Assembly (NCBI RefSeq): GCF_051622035.1
Contig: NC_135359.1
Coordinates: 24,028,001 to 24,092,000, forward strand
Direction: 5' to 3'
DNA: 64,000 nt
Source of the DNA: Arctopsyche grandis
Lineage: Eukaryota; Arthropoda; Insecta; Trichoptera; Hydropsychidae
Below are positions 1 to 11,885 of this stretch, one piece after another. Position numbers and translations under genes: made by a program. The first letter of the stretch is position 1; each line of letters opens with the position of its first letter. The notes under the pieces were generated by a model that was given only the letters and a program-made list of their open reading frames with translations, searched no databases and was not told the DNA's origin.

Positions 1-314
1 ATGCTTTAGAATTCAATATTGCGTTAATATTTGCTAGATATTACGAATAAAGTTAATGAGAACCCTATTACGATAACTCCAAGAATGTGTTCAAAACAAA
101 AATGTGGCTTTCCATCTCAATTTACTGTCGAGTGACGTTTTCACGAAAACCTTACCTCTCCATAAAACCTATTACAAACTTATAATTGAACTATATTTTC
201 AGTTGAAATATATTTTGACCAGTTGGAATGTAATTCACCATACGAATCAATTTACGTGGGTTAGACGGAATATATTCCGACTGGTCGAAATATATTTACA
301 CACATATATGTATA

Positions 315-562
315 TACAAGGAAGGCCTAACAGGTAAAACCCGATGCGCCTTCCTGGACAATTACAAACATCGATATATAATATGTACAATTTTTAGCAT
401 AATTGAAAAAAAATACACCATAGAGACATCTGCGGATATTTTTTTTTGATAAACTAACATTTTCGAAGTCTGGCCAGCAGCAACCGGTGGGACTTGAACC
501 CGTGACCATTATGCTTGAGAACATATGTATACATATGTTAACCACTTGTCCACGCTGCTGGT
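315..562 (-). mobile_element. tRNA-derived SINE, internally deleted
   Basis: Tail block GGAAGGCCTAACAGGTAAA at left; tRNA-like head at right with inverted B-box GGACTTGAACCC and CCACGCTGCTGG. Most of the body between is missing. Confidence 0.75.
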
Positions 563-627
563 TAGCATATATGTTTATATATTAAAACTGAAAATACACT
601 TCAACTATAACGGTAGATGGTAGTATT
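563..627. other. Left-edge background
   Basis: Positions 1-314 and 563-627 are A+T-rich with short ATATATTT-type inverted words; no gene or named repeat seen. ACATATATGTATATAC microsatellites lie near 300-316. Confidence 0.4.
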
Positions 628-1462
628 TTTTTTTTACAATTTTATTGATTACAAATGCTAACAAAATATAATTATTAGAAGATAAACCATTTTAAAATTT
701 TCGCATATACATATGTATGTACATACGTACATAGTACAAAAAAATAAAAAAAATAAATATGGTACCAATGATAGTGGTAAGATAATTATAATGAAAATAA
801 TAACCTAGATTATAATAATGAACTAATAATAATAATTAAATTCAAATTATGAAAATTAATAAAAAGTTAAGTAAGATAATTAGAAAAAACACTAAAAAAG
901 TAAACCGTTCCTGTTCCCGTTTCAAGTGATGGTTAGAGCTCTACTAACATCTCTTCAACGCCGTGTCGTCATAAACCAACTGGTAAAGTCGTTACCAACG
1001 AGCACATTTCCTTGACTACACAATGTCGCTTCAAACTTTCGCGTCGGTAAAATCGTAATTCCGAATATTATTATTAAGAGGTTTTTTTTCACAGAAAGCT
1101 TCCCAGACATGCATACAACAAATCCTGAAAGTTCCATCGTAATCGGTTGAGTAGTTTAGGAGCCTATACGAGACTGACAGACAGACATTCAATGTTATAT
1201 ACATATGTATATAGATTTGCTTAATTTAAATTTAATTATTATTATTAGTTTATTGTTGCTATAACTATAATCTAGGTTATTATTTTTATTATTATTGATA
1301 TTATTATCTTACCACTATCATTGGTACTATTTTATAGTTATTTTTTATTATTAATGTTTAAATTTTTTTTTCTCTCACCTATTTTTAAAATGGTTTATTT
1401 TCTAATAATTATTATTTGTTATCAATTTTGAAATTAATAAAACTGTAAATTTTCCTAACAGA
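628..1462. repeat. Inverted repeat of about 230-bp arms enclosing a Helitron fragment
   Basis: Left arm about 628-868 and right arm about 1222-1462 are reverse complements: GGTACCAATGATAGTGGTAAG at left pairs with TTACCACTATCATTGGTAC at right, also ATAACCTAGATTATAAT with ATAATCTAGGTTAT and AAACCATTTTAAAA with TTTTAAAATGGTTT. The Helitron fragment 900-1216 forms the loop. Confidence 0.8.
900..1216 (-). mobile_element. Helitron 5' fragment
   Basis: Reverse complement begins TCTATATACATATGTATA and continues with GAATGTCTGTCTGTC, AGGCTCCTAAAC and GATTACGATGGAACTTTCAG, shared with the intact Helitron at 34518-34798. A 3' CTAG end is not seen. Confidence 0.65.
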
Positions 1463-1589
1463 ATAAATGAATAAAATAAATATTCCAACTAGTCAAAATA
1501 TATTACAACTGGAAGAGACATTTCAACTGTAACATACATATATACAAAAAGTTTGGAAAATTTGGAACGTACTACACTAGCATTCGACT

Positions 1590-2110
1590 GCATTAAAAAT
1601 CATCCGGAAGCGAAAGTGTTAGAACTGCACAAATTTAAATTATAATTTATTTTTATATCGTTTCCGGATCTGAGCCATCTCCGATCACTATTCAAAGGCA
1701 AAGGCGCATTGAAAAGTGAAACAATAAATAGAAATAAAAAAGAGCGCGAGATCCTTTTTGGAACAGTGCAGTGGCGTAGGCGTGTCCGCGTCAGCCAATG
1801 AGAGTGAGCCGACGGCGCCGCCCGCAACATGGCGCCCCAAACACCACCGCTTTTTTCTTTCAGCCGTCGGACTATTTTCACCCCAGCTGACGTTTCGTTT
1901 GTCGCACCCGTTCACAGACACGCCACATCCTCATCAATTATTTTATTTAATCATCATCGCCGATCGCGACGCGCAAATACTCCGCCTGATTTTCACGCTT
2001 TTCCGCGAAACGTGTGCCCAATTTCCCCCCGCCCCCCACCTCCTGTCCCGCTCAGTGACGCCGATCTTCCATTTTGATTTCCGCCGTCGCGTGCTCTAGA
2101 AATGTCACGT
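1590..2110. promoter_or_regulatory. CpG-rich block, candidate promoter or 5' non-coding exon
   Basis: An isolated GC/CpG-rich block in A+T-rich surroundings. It contains a CCAAT element (CAGCCAATGAGAG near 1793), a YY1-like AACATGGCGCC near 1826, many CpGs, and CGCTCAGTGACG near 2049 that resembles an initiator. Open frames of about 80-110 codons cross it on both strands and none looks like a known protein. Best read as the promoter/first exon of a gene whose body is elsewhere; the orientation is unknown. Confidence 0.35.
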
Positions 2111-2594
2111 GTGTTTATTTTTATTTAATTATACAATATGTGTGATTTAAATTCAAGTGTATTTTTGATGTAGGTTATATAAAGCGTTCTTGGTTTGATT
2201 TCATTGTTGTTTTTTTTTTTTTTTTTAATGTGTACGATGTGTGATTGATTCGAATTTTTTTTGCATCAATTTTAATTGTAATGAAAAATATTTCGACTAT
2301 TCTCTTTTCAATAATTACATTTAAATTAATTAACAGAATGTTTTATTTGCCTTTAGATATTAATCAACATCGTTATATATTGTGTTAATATTTTAAAATA
2401 TCGGATTGAAGTATTTTTTAATATAAACAAATTTTGTGTTGTTTTTTTTAATTTTGAATCAATTTCTTTATACTTCATTTAAATTATTCAAAACATTTGT
2501 GTATACACTTTTACTTTTCAAATGCTTAAATATTTAAAATTTTAATCATCGGAAAAGTATTTCAAAAGGATATTTACTAGCGTTCTATTATATT

Positions 2595-3012
2595 TTGATT
2601 TTTAAATGCTTTTTATTATTACTATATTATGTTCACAATGAATGCATCTTATATCTATTTTAATAGCTACTATCGTTTTCTATTTTACAATTTTATTTTA
2701 TTTTTGTTAGTAATTTCAGTATTATATTATTATAATGTTAATTGTACAGCATAATAGGAAAAATAGCTCAAAAACCTATTTGATTTTTTGATTTTTAAAT
2801 GATTTTTATTATTACTAAATTATGTTCACAATACATCTTATATCTATTTTAATAGCTACTGATCTACTGTACATTTTCTATTTTACAATTTTAAATTAAT
2901 TTTGTTAGTAATCAAAGTATTATATTATTATAATGTTAATATGTACAGCGTAATAGGAAAAAGAGCTCAGAAACCTATTTACAATTCTTATAAATGCTCA
3001 TAATACATCTTA
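2595..3012 (+). repeat. Repeat family C, two tandem copies
   Basis: Two copies (about 2595-2783 and 2786-3012) of a unit that starts TTGATTTTTAAATG and includes TCTATTTTAATAGCTACT, ATTGTTAGTAAT-like blocks and CATAATAGGAAAAA. Further copies are at 10957-11175 and 48111-48295. No coding capacity. Confidence 0.8.
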
Positions 3013-3049
3013 TACATAATATAAACCTATTTACAATCGTTCTATTATA

Positions 3050-5609
3050 TAGGTATTATGTACAAGTGGGAAAACAGCTTTTCATATTTTTTCTCTTATT
3101 ATAACTATCCAGTTCATGTTTTTTTAAATTTTATTGACATACACACATGCTTGTTTTTCTTAAATTAAAATTTCATTATTTATTATTTATGTCTTTACTA
3201 CCGTAAATTAATTTGTAAAATATTAACATTAATATAATATACTGCAACGCTATTAAAATTTTAATTCAAACCATCTATGTCTGTCTTTTATTATTCAACA
3301 ATTTTTGTTTCATTATCTTTTTCATCGCAAAAATATCTAAATATAAATTTAAAAGTCATCTAAATTATATTTCGTGTTTAAAATTGACTGTTTGGATTGA
3401 AACACATTTAAAGGTGCATTTTCACATAAAGGTTCTTGCCGACATTATTTGATATTCAAAATATACTAAAAAGTCAACATTATTCAAGATACGAGTTTTG
3501 AGAAATCGATTTTTCAAATGTTGTCTGTAAACAAACAATATTCCGAAGTCCTAGCACTCGGAAACGTTCTACCGCTGTGTAAGAGCTTCAGTGATCCTCA
3601 TCTAATCGCAGGATTGATTTACAACCTGTTGTCTGGCTGGTCTGCCGCCGGCAGTACGAATATATACTTTTATCTATATATCTATCTACCTTTTTCATAT
3701 TTACATTTCCAAATTTTCAGGTAGAAGAGTTCCGTTCTTGGCGAACAATTCAAACACGTCCTTCTAAAAACTGCCTTCGCCGTTTATGTACATATGTACA
3801 TATGTATATAATATTTGACAATGCGTTTCGTATCAAAAATTCAAACACATCAAATAATACTATTGATTTTAACTCTACAAAAATTTCAATATTATTTTAA
3901 TGATAAATTAGTATAATGTACGCTTCACTTTATAAGAAGTTCCCAGTAGCAATAATCAATTCTGCTACCAAGTGGATTTGAAGAGAATTTAAAGGTCGGG
4001 CATACGTATTTGTTATTTTTATTTTAAATTATTTTAATTGAAACATTTTACTTTTTTTAATTTATTTTATATTTTTAAAGTTTGAGAAGTAGTCATAGTA
4101 TTAAATTAACACAAACAAAGTTTATACATGGGTATATGAAAAATGTCATAATTAATCCTTTGCTAACTTAGGCTCATAATACGCTAGTGTAGAAATAAGA
4201 CTTATAATACTTTACAGGATTACGAAGTCAAATAATACCTTTTACATAATAGAATTCAAATACAAAACGTACAGATTTCAAAACACCAAAAACGTTATAA
4301 AGCATTTGTGATAAATAACAAGGTCATTTCAATTTTACCGCGGCAAACTGTATTGTTATTTATGACAGCGTTTTCTTTTCTTTTATAATTCATTTTTATC
4401 TTTACAATTCTAAATTAGTGCATCAATTTGCACAATTCCTGAATATTCAACCAAACCTTTGTTTAAATACCATTTTTTAAATAAACATATTATATTTACC
4501 GACGCATAATACGTTTTGACACTACGTACACTTCGATATCAGTTTGTTTCCAGACAATTTGATTGATTGATTTTTCTCGCCTTATTATACGTATGTACAT
4601 ACATATATCCGTTGAATAATGGCAGACCCTATCACTAAAAATGACATGAATGTAAAAAAAAACAGCACTTGCACCTAAAAAATGAAAAAAAAATACCGAA
4701 TGAAAGCGAACAATAGCACAGCGGGTGTTTTCAGAATACGATTCAATTAACTGAAAGCTTATACGTATACTAGACATACGTATTTAAATGTATCTGTATA
4801 AAATATGTATATTTGCATTTCCATGTGTGATTTATTAATCAAACACTGGCACAAACCACGTTGTAAGAGTACTTAGTGAATTAGATTTCTCTGGGGAGTG
4901 ACGGCACGTGTCTTTTGTGTGGAGTTCAAAAATAATATTTAATATCAACCCGGCGAAGTGTTTTCTTTTAAAATGAATTGTTTTGAATCAAATCCGTTTT
5001 ATTTATGATATTTCGAAAGCGATATTTCATTCGAAGGAAAAAAATTAAATAACGGAAGCACTTGTTCCTTTCGCTTGGACGCGTGCATTTTCTTGTACAG
5101 AAGATGATCACCCTCATTTCATTCAGGGCAATTCTTCGCTCGCGGGGGTTGGGTCAAATTTAGCATGACGGGTCGCATATGATGATCGGGGCATAAATAT
5201 CGCATTATGCCACCGAGGGGCAGGGGTGAGATGAGAATAAAAGGGCTGGAGCGACGTCACTGTGACCATTCGTTCAAGAATATCAAAAATTATATTATAA
5301 CAAAATATATGCATAGAAACTCTATCATTTAGGTAGCCAAGCCAATTGTCTTATTATATTAAAATTATAATATTTTTAATTATTATATAATATACATGTA
5401 CATATGCCAGCTAATAATATATTTATGAACATATGAATAAATATAAGTATAATATGAATAAAATATAAGACGCAAAAAGTTTCATACTATTATTTTTACT
5501 TACTCCATTAAAATATGTATTTGTTATTAAGTTGGCGTTTAAATCCATGTATAGTATAATATATAATTTATACGATTGCTATTGTGAAAATACACTGACT
5601 AGTTAAATA
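3050..5609. other. Intergenic, no gene seen
   Basis: Mostly A+T-rich. A moderately GC segment at 3530-3660 and a GC block at 5120-5290 (E-box CATATG, CRE-like GACGTCAC, TATA-like AATAAAAGGG near 5237) could be regulatory. No coding exon could be supported. Confidence 0.4.
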
Positions 5610-6268
5610 CAGCCGTGGATAAATGTACTAGGCAACTTGTAAAAAATGGTTTTAAGCGAAAATACTCGGGTATTGAAAACACCCAATACCTTCATCGCAG
5701 TTTACTAAGAATTCCTCTGTTTAACCCTTCTTTCTCTTCCATGGGTTGCTTATAATTAAAAAAATGACATTGTTTATTTTACTGAGATCTTTAAACAGTT
5801 TTCTCTTCTTTATTCTTCCCATTTTGATCGATTTTTTTTAAACCAATTTCAGTATATCTTTTTAATGTCGTTTGGACTGCACATTCCGATAATTTAAGTT
5901 GCTTGAAATGTTTTGCTATAACGATATATGAAAATGTATTAAAATAATCTGAGCCCTATTTCCTTCATTCAACTTCCATGTTTTTTAATAAAGATGAGGA
6001 AAGATGCACTTCATTTAAAAAAAAAACAGAAGTGGAAACGCTAAAAACGACACAAAGAAACCACTTCTCTCGAAACACTGATTTGCGCAAAATGGATAAT
6101 TTCATATTTTTTAAAATAATAAACAACCCAAGGAAAATAAAATAAGGTTGTTAAACAATAGAGGAATTCTTAGTAAGATACAATTCAGGTAGTGGCTGTT
6201 TTAAATACCCGAGTATTTTCGGTTTAAACCATTTTTTACTCGTAGACTAATACATTTGTCCACAGCTG
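5610..6268. mobile_element. Tc1-like element with long terminal inverted repeats
   Basis: Ends CAGCYGTGGAYAAATG in inverted orientation, flanked by TA on both sides (5608-5609, 6269-6270), the Tc1/mariner TSD. The inverted repeats continue for roughly 100-130 bp each (for example the shared GAAAATACTCGGGTATT). On the minus strand, 5791-5940, a remnant frame reads AKHFKQLKLSECAVQTTLKR followed by YTEIG, resembling the N-terminal helix-turn-helix of Tc1-like transposases. The catalytic DDE part is missing, so the copy is non-autonomous. Confidence 0.8.
5791..5940 (-). pseudogene. Tc1-like transposase N-terminal HTH remnant
   Basis: Frame on the minus strand with VIAKHFKQLKLSECAVQTTL then KRYTEIGLKK, stopping at a TAA. 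The pattern IAxxFKLSxxxVxxTLKRYxxxG matches the DNA-binding helix-turn-helix of Tc1-like transposases by inspection. It sits inside the TIR element 5610-6268. Confidence 0.6.
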
Positions 6269-6939
6269 TATTTCTAGTTTACACAACACTGAGTTTACAC
6301 GAAATAGAAATTAAAATTTAATCGAACCTGGGTACTGGATAATATAATTTTTTGAATACTACCAGATATGTACATATACTTCAAGATATGTATGTATGTA
6401 TATCGTGTATACTTTGCAAATCATTATGCTTCGTTAGTTTTTTGCAGAGCAGAAAAAACCCCAATCGAACCAAAGGCCAAAATGGTCTCACATTACTTTT
6501 ACATAAAAATATCTCGATACGAAACAAGCAGCTATTTTTATATTTAGATATAAATCGTCCCGCAAATATGAGGAGATATATTGTTGACACCATTTACAGT
6601 AGCATCACACACAAAGGACTGTCTCACCCTCATTGCGTCGAGTGACACCAGGACGGTGGCCGGCCCCCACATTGGCCACCCCTGCCGTCGAGTAATGGCG
6701 TTTGCAGTTATGTAATCTTTATAATAATATTATGAGTTCGGTCTGTACTATAGGGGGCAAGATCGTAAATATGTTTCAAAATATTTTTGTTCTCAAAGAA
6801 AATTTATCATGAAATTTCACTTAGTTTACACGTATGTAGTATACCTACATATGTATCATATGTATATGACTTTTCATACCTAAACTTACCTAAAAACTTA
6901 CTTTAACTATATAAAAACTAGTGGGCCGTGTTTACATAC

Positions 6940-6987
6940 TTGTAAACTCGGTAAAATATCGCAATTCAGATCAACGGAAGCCGCCAT
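6940..6987 (-). CDS. Possible first coding exon on the minus strand (tentative)
   Basis: ATGGCGGC start context at 6987 reading leftward gives 16 codons, MAASVDLNCDILPSLQ, ending at a consensus donor CAA|GTATGT. The partner exon was not found and the peptide is not recognised. Offered only because the start context and donor resemble housekeeping first exons. Confidence 0.14.
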
Positions 6988-9900
6988 TTGATCGGCCGAC
7001 ATAAACAAAAAAATAATTAAATTTTAAATATTATAAATGTAAACGAAGTGACATCCATAAACACCACACAATGCCGCGTCTCTTTCCGCGATATACGATT
7101 CCAAGGGGAGAAAAAGAGACGGAGCATGTTAACGGACAGCACTTCACACACACGCACTATACAATTATTATATACGATGGTTAGGAAATAAGCAGTGTCT
7201 TAACCCCTAAAACTTACCTTACATTTCACCTTTGGAGGAAGTTCAATAGTTGAAGATATTGCTAGTAATAAAAAAAATATATCGACCCCATAGGAAATAC
7301 ACGTATGTATACATATGTACATACATATATGAAAAGTAACAAAATTGCACTTGCACTTACCATACCCAAAATGCATCAATAAAAGTGAGGGGGAAAAGAT
7401 GATCGTTTAATAAAATGCATTACGTTTATCCCTTATTTGAATAAGGCATATGGCCGCGTTAAATCTTTTATAAATATTCCAAAACAGGAACTGAAAACAG
7501 AATGTGTCATCTGTGTACATTCATTAAATGGTTATTACATTTTTATAAAATAAAAAAAAAATCATACATATACATATACATACAGATAAAAATAATAAAA
7601 TCGCATATTTTTTTATATTTATTATATACATACATCGTTTTCATATTATATTATTCAATATACAAACATTTTATATTTTATAATAATTAATGTACATAGT
7701 TACTATCTTCTCGTTAATGTTGCGAGTAATGGTTCTCCTGTTTATATTGTATTATTTGAATTATCTATATTAAATAGACAAATTATTCACAATATACTTG
7801 AGCGTAAATTTTCCTTGGTTTATAATCAAAAGTCGTCACTTTGCAACCCCAAAAATATTTTCAGCGAGACGTGACAAAAATTGATGTTATTAAACTTTCC
7901 CTTATTGTATTTTAAAACATGACATTGACTAATTGCTCTTTATTAAGGAGGCGCAGCTTAATCTCGTTAATTAAGATGAAATAATGAAGATGTGAACGGT
8001 CCCTTCCTCCACCGTCCCCTTTCCTCTCTAACTTCCGGTCTCGTCCGGGCGGCCTTCCTCCAGTCCACCCCGTCCTCCCATCCACCCTTTCCACCCCGGG
8101 CAAGTACAGCGACAACACAAAGGCTCCAACATTCCTAACAAAGCGCCGAGATTTATTTCCAAAGCGATGCTAATCTTCCTTCATATTCATGGATAACTTT
8201 CCACAGTGGTGGTTTGCCGTTGTCGCCGCGTCCCCAAAATTTCCCAAATCGTTTTTTTAATTGAATTATAATCAAAGAATAAAATTCGCCTTTAAATTAT
8301 ACATACATATACACATCTTATATTGCATTGCATCGGTAGAGTTTGGGGTTACATAACTTCATATACCCACATACAAACATACATACATAAAATACGCATT
8401 ATCTTCAAATACGATAATGATACAAATGATACGTCATATTACAAAAATTTAGATACGAATTACACTCAAAAATGTTTTTTTTTAATTGGAATACCTACAT
8501 ACTTATATAAATATAAATAAAGTCATGTTTACAAGTCAAAGAAATTAATTAAATTGCGTAATGTTATCATATAATTTATTACTTATTAGTATTAAGTTTT
8601 TCTTTTAATTTAAATGATACATTGTTGTTCATATTAAAATATCACAAGAATTATGAATATATGTAGACACATATAATTATTACAACATACTAATTACTTT
8701 CGAACTACATAAATATGTACATTTAAAATGAATGAATCATTATTAAAATCAGGTTAATTACTCAATTAAAAAAATAATCATCTATATTTTCTAATATATA
8801 ATGTTTTTATTACAATCAAATCTATGAACACACCTTTTCTCACCGATTGCAAACATAGATCACTCATTTGAACATAGATGGCTCTATACGACGATGATGC
8901 CCAAACTAGTATATTTCAATCGCCACATTTATCAATAAAAGTTAGATAACACTCTACCTCTTCCAAAATCAGAAAACTGTTTATTTAGCAACGGATGATG
9001 TCACCACATGATTAAGCAACTTTACCAAAATTTTTGACCTGCTTACTATTTGTAATAGACACGGAAAATTTTCGCAACATTTTTCACGATTTACTACAAG
9101 AAAGTTTGGACGGCACAAAAAATATTCATATAACAAAATTTTTAGCAATTTAAGTACATACCTATCGAAAAATTCGACACCTTAATATTCAACAGAATAA
9201 ATGCGTGAGAATTTCAACAAACTTCCCAGTTTTTAATCAGTTTAATTAAGCGATAAATTACTATAATCGACGATTGAAAAGTTACGCCTGATTATACTTT
9301 TGAATATCGTGAGCAATTTCATTTAAATTTTCTAATTAGTCAGAGGCATGAGTATAGGCAAATATGTCGTCGTTTCAGGGGGCACTGGCTCCCAGCTAGC
9401 AACACAAAATATGATTATATGATATCTCAAGGGGTAAGGGGTGATGAGGAGAGATGGAAGGGCGAATCTTTGCGAATGGATTTGAATAAAGCTCGAAGCT
9501 CTGCGAGCGACTCGAGAAGCGCTCCGCAGAGCCCCCAGGACTAAATAGGTGAATGGGAACAACAAAAGCTCAAAGCTCCTTATTCTTCTTCTCTCATAAT
9601 AATGAAAAGCTTTTAGTCTCTATTTAGAGCGGCGATCTTACGGCGAACGCAGCCGAAAGCGAACGCTGCTCAATTAATTTAAAGCGAGCTTTGCACCAGA
9701 TTTAATATAAATTTTCATCGCCGTCAAAATCGTAAGATCTTTCATACCCACACATGTTGAATCTCAACAGGAGAGACGTCTTTAATTAATGTTTAAACGA
9801 TCACTTTTACCGTGCGATTCGTTGTTTTAACACTTTGGTCTGGTGTAGGGGTGCTATTATAACGCTTTGCGCATTCGGAGGCACTATATAGATATATACG

Positions 9901-10956
9901 TGTTTTTGTATAGATATACTCCATTAAATAAAGACTTAAGCTTCGGAAAACATTGTAGCCTTAAAAAGGTATCAAACAATTAAGACTGGCTCTTTGTTTT
10001 TCGCCTTAAATTATTAATAAAAAGCTTTTTGCGCGCTCTCATACAATCTTACGCCGACGAAGAAGGGCACAAGCCAATATACATAATATACCGTTTGCCT
10101 TAATATATTTGATTTTTTTATTTACACAATTTCATACAAAGTAAAACCCTCCATTTAACAAAGATAGTGCTTTAAACCTAATTACACTTTTAGATATACA
10201 TCGATATTCACTCTCGTGCATAATGGTATAAAGTTTATGCGCTTGTAGATTGTATTCATATTTTATTGATACTCGAACTGGCAGATATGTCACATAATCT
10301 ACTTTTGAAATATCAAATTACTAGTTCGTTGTGGGCTATGTGTACATTAGATAGATTTAAAGTGTGCTTTACGTGCGAGATATACTCTACGTGCGCTTAT
10401 GTGTTCTATAGAATCATGCATGTAACTCCTCACCCCATTATGTTAAAACAAACACCTAAATTTAATTTAAAAACTTTATTTTATCGAATTTTGCAATTTC
10501 TGTAGAGATGCACTAAAGAAAATGCTCAAGCTTGGCCTACTTGTATAGAGTTGTTAGCTATGAAAACATACGTATGACAATCTAGAACACTCGTAGCATG
10601 TGCAAGTGTGTCACATTTGAGGCCGAATGTAATCCAACTTGAAGATCATAAATAAAGTGGTTAAATTTGAAATGCAAAAATAAACAATCTTGAGAATAGG
10701 CACAATAGAAAATTGACTCATCTAAATATATACGAATATACGACTAAAAAGCTTTAAATGAATGTATTTAAATTGTTCTACCAAATAGTATGTTCATTAT
10801 TATTTTTTTAAACCAGAAATAAACTGCATTATATAAATAAACGTAAATACATAAATGACATAACATTGATACCAAAAAAACGTTTTAAAAACTAAATTAT
10901 AACAATGAAATACGATAAAAAAAATGATTGAATAGTGGTACATATAAGATATTTTT

Positions 10957-11175
10957 TTTGATTTTTAAATGCTTTTTATTATTACGAAATTATGTTCACA
11001 ATACATCTTATATCTATTTAAATAGCTACTGATCTACTGATCATTTTCTATTTTACAATTTAATTTAATTTGGTTAGTAATCATTGTATTATATTATTAT
11101 AATGTTAATCTACAGCATAATAGGAAAAAGAGCTCAAAAACCTATTTACAATCCTTATAAATGCTCATAATACGT
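10957..11175 (+). repeat. Repeat family C copy
   Basis: TTGATTTTTAAATGCTTTTT, ACAATACATCTTATATCTAT, GATCTACTGATCATTTTC and AAACCTATTTACAATCC match the tandem copies at 2.6-3.0 kb. Confidence 0.8.
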
Positions 11176-11386
11176 ATATAATATATAGGCACATATGTAT
11201 ATGATACTTAGAAAAAGAGCAAATAATAGAAATTTAAAGCAAAATATAGATAAATATAATTTTAAATAGTCCCAAAATCATAACAAGTAGCAGAAAAATA
11301 GTATTTTCCAACACATTCACATGGTGCTGTTTTCTGAATTGCGTTATTCACAAATTTCATTCTCACACACACTATTTTATACCACA

Positions 11387-11885
11387 CAGTGGCGGATCAA
11401 GTAAATATGAGGGCCCCAGGTGCATTTGAAATTTGAAATTTAATTTTCAGTATATGGTTTTTCATTAGGATTTTACAAAACCATATTTTTTTACTATATG
11501 TATGTATGTACTTGGAACACTAACAGTTTTATTTATTAATTTTATTTATTTATTTATTGAAAAATCAACAGGCCTTAGATGTAGAAATTCATAAAAACAA
11601 AGAATAAATATAAAAAAATTATATCTTGGCCCAATATATTAAAATAGGTACTCTTTTAAAATACGTTGTAAAAAAGGTATTAATTTCATTTATTCTTGGC
11701 TTACGAACGTATTGTGGACAATAGGATAGAATAAGATGTGGATAATAATTTGTAATTTGTAAATTTTTGGTAGGAAAGGTCCATTTCGGGGTCCCCAAGA
11801 TTCGGGGGCCCCAAACAAGCGCTTATTTTCAGGGTATAAAATAATGTAATATAATGTACATACAATATATGATAAACCGCCGCTG
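11387..11885. mobile_element. hAT-type MITE, 499 bp
   Basis: Left end CAGTGGCGGATCAAG, right end CCGCCGCTG (8/9 inverted match to CAGTGGCGG). Flanks ATACCACA and ACACCACA agree at 7 of 8 positions, consistent with an aged 8-bp hAT TSD. No transposase frame is seen. Confidence 0.72.

Larger units (their letters stand above)
6269..11386. other. Intergenic with GC-richer unique blocks
   Basis: Unique blocks at 6640-6710, 7900-8260 (pyrimidine-rich on the plus strand, 7990-8100) and 9330-9780 (TAATTA homeodomain-type cores near 9675 and 9785, direct AAAGCTC repeats). None has an open frame with recognisable homology. The rest is A+T-rich with ACATATGT microsatellites. Confidence 0.4.

Noticed and set aside
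1758..2099. 113-codon plus-strand frame in the CpG-rich block
   Set aside because: Overlapping frames of similar length on both strands, no domain, composition driven; a non-coding promoter or leader is more likely.
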